Shown: piece after piece, positions 62,544-64,000 of the stretch
How positions within the stretch are numbered: the first letter of the stretch is position 1
How the letters are laid out: each line of letters begins with the position of its first letter
From: Bacteroidales bacterium CF
GTDB lineage: Bacteria; Bacteroidota; Bacteroidia; Bacteroidales; UBA932
NCBI GenBank assembly: GCA_000473305.1
Contig: CP006772.1
Span: 1,426,001-1,490,000 of the forward strand
DNA: 64,000 bases
Direction of reading: 5' to 3'
The notes under the pieces: generated by a model
The model's input: only the letters and a program-made list of their open reading frames with translations
What the model was told of the DNA's origin: nothing
The model's database searches: none
Translations under genes and position numbers: made by a program

Positions 62544-63761
62544 CTATAACTTCTTAATAATTAATGTTGAGTTAGTTCCTCCAAAGCCAAATGAATTTGA
62601 GAGGCATATATCGAAAGGTAATCTCTCACATTTGTTGTTAATATTCAACTTTGCAGAGGCCTCGTCCGGTTTTTCAAAATTTATTGTAGGTGCAATAAAC
62701 GAGTTTTGCATCATAATGATTGAGTAAATCACCTCACTTGCACCGGCCATCCACATCTCGTGGCCTGTCATACTCTTTGTAGAGCCAACGAAGGGTCTAT
62801 GATCTCCAAAGACTTCCGAAATCGCCATAGCCTCATTAAAATCACCCACCGGGGTAGATGTTGCATGTGCATTTACATACCTGATCTGATCAAGTGTAAC
62901 GTCACTGTTATTAATGGCCATCAGGATTGATCTTTTTGGCCCGTCAACATTAGGAACAGAAATATGATCTCCATTTGATGAAAAGCCGTATGATTTTATC
63001 TCCGCGAAAATAGGTGCCCCTCTTCTAACAGCAGACTCATAACTCTCAAGAATCAACGTTGCTGCCCCTCCACTCGGAACAAGTCCGTCCCTGTCTGCGT
63101 CAAAAGGTCTGGAGGCCTCAGTTGGTGAAGAGTTCCTCATAGAAAAGGCGCTTAATCCGTCAAAGCTGCCTACAGCATAGGGATTAACCTCCTGTGCGCC
63201 TCCACAGACAATACAGTCCTGAAGTCCCGATTGAATCATCATGAATCCCATCCCTATTGCATGAGATCCGCTGGCACAAGCTCCTGCTATTGTAAGATTT
63301 ATGCCTTTCAATTTAAATATCACTGAAAGGTTCATCGTTACCGACGAATTCATCGATTGGAAAACTGAGCCTGACCCGATAAGAGTCGTGTTTTTCTTCT
63401 CTCTGAGAATGTCTACCCCCTCTATTACTGCAAGTGCACTGCTGTCATTTCCATATAATATTCCGACCTCATTTTTGGCCAGAAAATCACTGTCAATCTT
63501 AGCCTGTTCCATTGCCCATGATGTAGCCAGATATGCATAGGCTGCCTCCTGAGACATACAAAGCCTCTTTCTTCTGTCCAGTACATTGTTAAGATTAGGC
63601 TCAGGCAAACTTCCTGTAAGGAACGATCTGAACCCCAACTCCTCTCTCAAAGGATCTGCAATAATGCCGGATTTGCCCTTCATGAGAGAATCCCTCACGG
63701 TATCAAGGTCTTGTCCGATGCAAGAGTATATACCCATTCCTGTTATAACAACTCTCTTCAT
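62544..63761 (-). CDS. Beta-ketoacyl-ACP synthase (KAS II type)
   Basis: A 405-residue ketosynthase from the ATG at 63761 (MKRVVITGMGIYSC). The frame stays open to 63914, but that would overlap fabG. It contains the triad C162 (TIAGACASGSHAIG), His in VNAHATSTPVGDFNEA and His in TKSMTGHEMWMAGASE. It probably starts or elongates the polyene chain with the ACP encoded 5 nt downstream. It has no appended domain, unlike the one at 57477. Confidence 0.93.
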   Translation of the reverse strand: MKRVVITGMGIYSCIGQDLDTVRDSLMKGKSGIIADPLREELGFRSFLTGSLPEPNLNNVLDRRKRLCMSQEAAYAYLATSWAMEQAKIDSDFLAKNEVGILYGNDSSALAVIEGVDILREKKNTTLIGSGSVFQSMNSSVTMNLSVIFKLKGINLTIAGACASGSHAIGMGFMMIQSGLQDCIVCGGAQEVNPYAVGSFDGLSAFSMRNSSPTEASRPFDADRDGLVPSGGAATLILESYESAVRRGAPIFAEIKSYGFSSNGDHISVPNVDGPKRSILMAINNSDVTLDQIRYVNAHATSTPVGDFNEAMAISEVFGDHRPFVGSTKSMTGHEMWMAGASEVIYSIIMMQNSFIAPTINFEKPDEASAKLNINNKCERLPFDICLSNSFGFGGTNSTLIIKKL

Positions 63762-63765
63762 ATTT

Positions 63766-64000
63766 CTATGTATAAAGTCCTCCGTTAATAGAGATAACCT
63801 CTCCGGTAATATAAGAGGAATCCCCGGAAGCCAGAAATCCAACCAGTGATGCGACCTCTTCAGGTGTCCCGAACCTTCCGGCGGGAATTTGCTGTTTAAG
63901 TGTAACCTGATCAAGATCCTTAGTCATATCTGTATTTATAAAACCAGGAGCTACAGCATTCACGGTCACCCCTTTCTTTGCAACTTCCTGGGCAAGCGCC
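63766..64000 (-). CDS. fabG: 3-oxoacyl-ACP reductase (FabG type), C-terminal part; gene runs off the window
   Basis: The frame enters from the right edge and gives about 78 residues of a short-chain dehydrogenase: ALAQEVAKKGVTVNAVAPGFINTDM, GRFGTPEEVASLVGFLASGDSSYITGEVISINGG at the C-terminus. The catalytic YxxxK lies upstream of the visible part. It provides the keto-reduction step of polyene elongation, 4 nt before the ketosynthase gene. Confidence 0.92.
   Translation of the reverse strand, partial: ALAQEVAKKGVTVNAVAPGFINTDMTKDLDQVTLKQQIPAGRFGTPEEVASLVGFLASGDSSYITGEVISINGGLYT

Noticed and set aside
63762-63914. Fifty-one-residue extension of the first ketosynthase
   Set aside because: It overlaps the FabG coding region; ketosynthases begin at RVVITGMG.

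Overview
This 64 kb window is a gene-dense bacterial chromosome segment from a member of the Bacteroidota, most likely the order Bacteroidales. The evidence is: several promoters of the Bacteroidota type (TTG/TTTG about 18-20 nt upstream of TAnnTTTG), a SusC-like/OMP_b-brl_3 outer-membrane receptor, ECF sigma factors with membrane partners, families largely confined to the phylum (DUF4301 beside PdxB, DUF4252, DUF6146, DUF6249), a V-type ATPase with a DUF2764 subunit, and a methylmalonyl-CoA decarboxylase operon typical of propionate producers. Genus and family cannot be fixed from the sequence alone. No insertion sequence, prophage or CRISPR array is visible, and no gene-free stretch exceeds about 250 bases.

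The left part (1-37.3 kb) is mostly housekeeping. It opens with the tail of a membrane protein, a YtrA-type GntR regulator and an outer-membrane receptor. Next come ffh-folD, a TetR regulator with lysA, and a divergent deoxyhypusine-synthase-like gene. An ECF sigma module (8.5-9.9 kb) is followed by DUF4301-pdxB, then dciA-like-recF, a TPR protein and YebC. The run at 15.5-20.1 kb encodes methylmalonyl-CoA epimerase and a biotin-dependent, sodium-pumping methylmalonyl-CoA decarboxylase. The run at 20.3-27.5 kb encodes a V-type ATPase whose K subunit carries the five Na+-ligand residues known from Enterococcus hirae NtpK. Together these two operons suggest a sodium-based energy circuit. Downstream are GlmM, a NamZ-like muramidase, a Bax-inhibitor-like protein, ribosomal protein L31, a zeta-toxin-like pair with a tiny partner ORF, an M14 peptidase and a tRNA-Gly(CCC). 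A second ECF sigma operon (35.1-37.3 kb) follows.

The right part (37.4-64 kb, all on the minus strand) is one tightly packed operon-like locus of at least 27 genes that runs off the window's right edge. Its contents identify it as a dialkylresorcinol/aryl-polyene (flexirubin-type) pigment locus. It has FabG, three full ketosynthases plus a cysteine-less chain-length-factor-like partner, two ACPs, two hot-dog dehydratase-like proteins, a thioesterase, DarA and DarB, a PaaK-like aryl/acyl activating enzyme and a CrtI-like oxidoreductase. It also has two LolA-like carriers, a lipoprotein, a GT2-DUF2062 protein, a polysaccharide deacetylase, and a trifunctional MMPL transporter/acyltransferase/methyltransferase. 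Less usual members are a B12-binding-type radical SAM enzyme, a C45-type Ntn-hydrolase/acyltransferase, a BtrH-like acyltransferase and an ABC-2 exporter. No ammonia lyase is visible; it may lie beyond 64000.

The observations most worth a second look are: (i) three copies of a GTAAC-N16-CGTC motif at the promoters of both ECF sigma genes and of the DUF6249 gene; (ii) two hot-dog dehydratases whose catalytic His and Glu appear split between the two proteins; (iii) the extra tailoring and export genes in the pigment locus; (iv) the predicted Na+ circuit.
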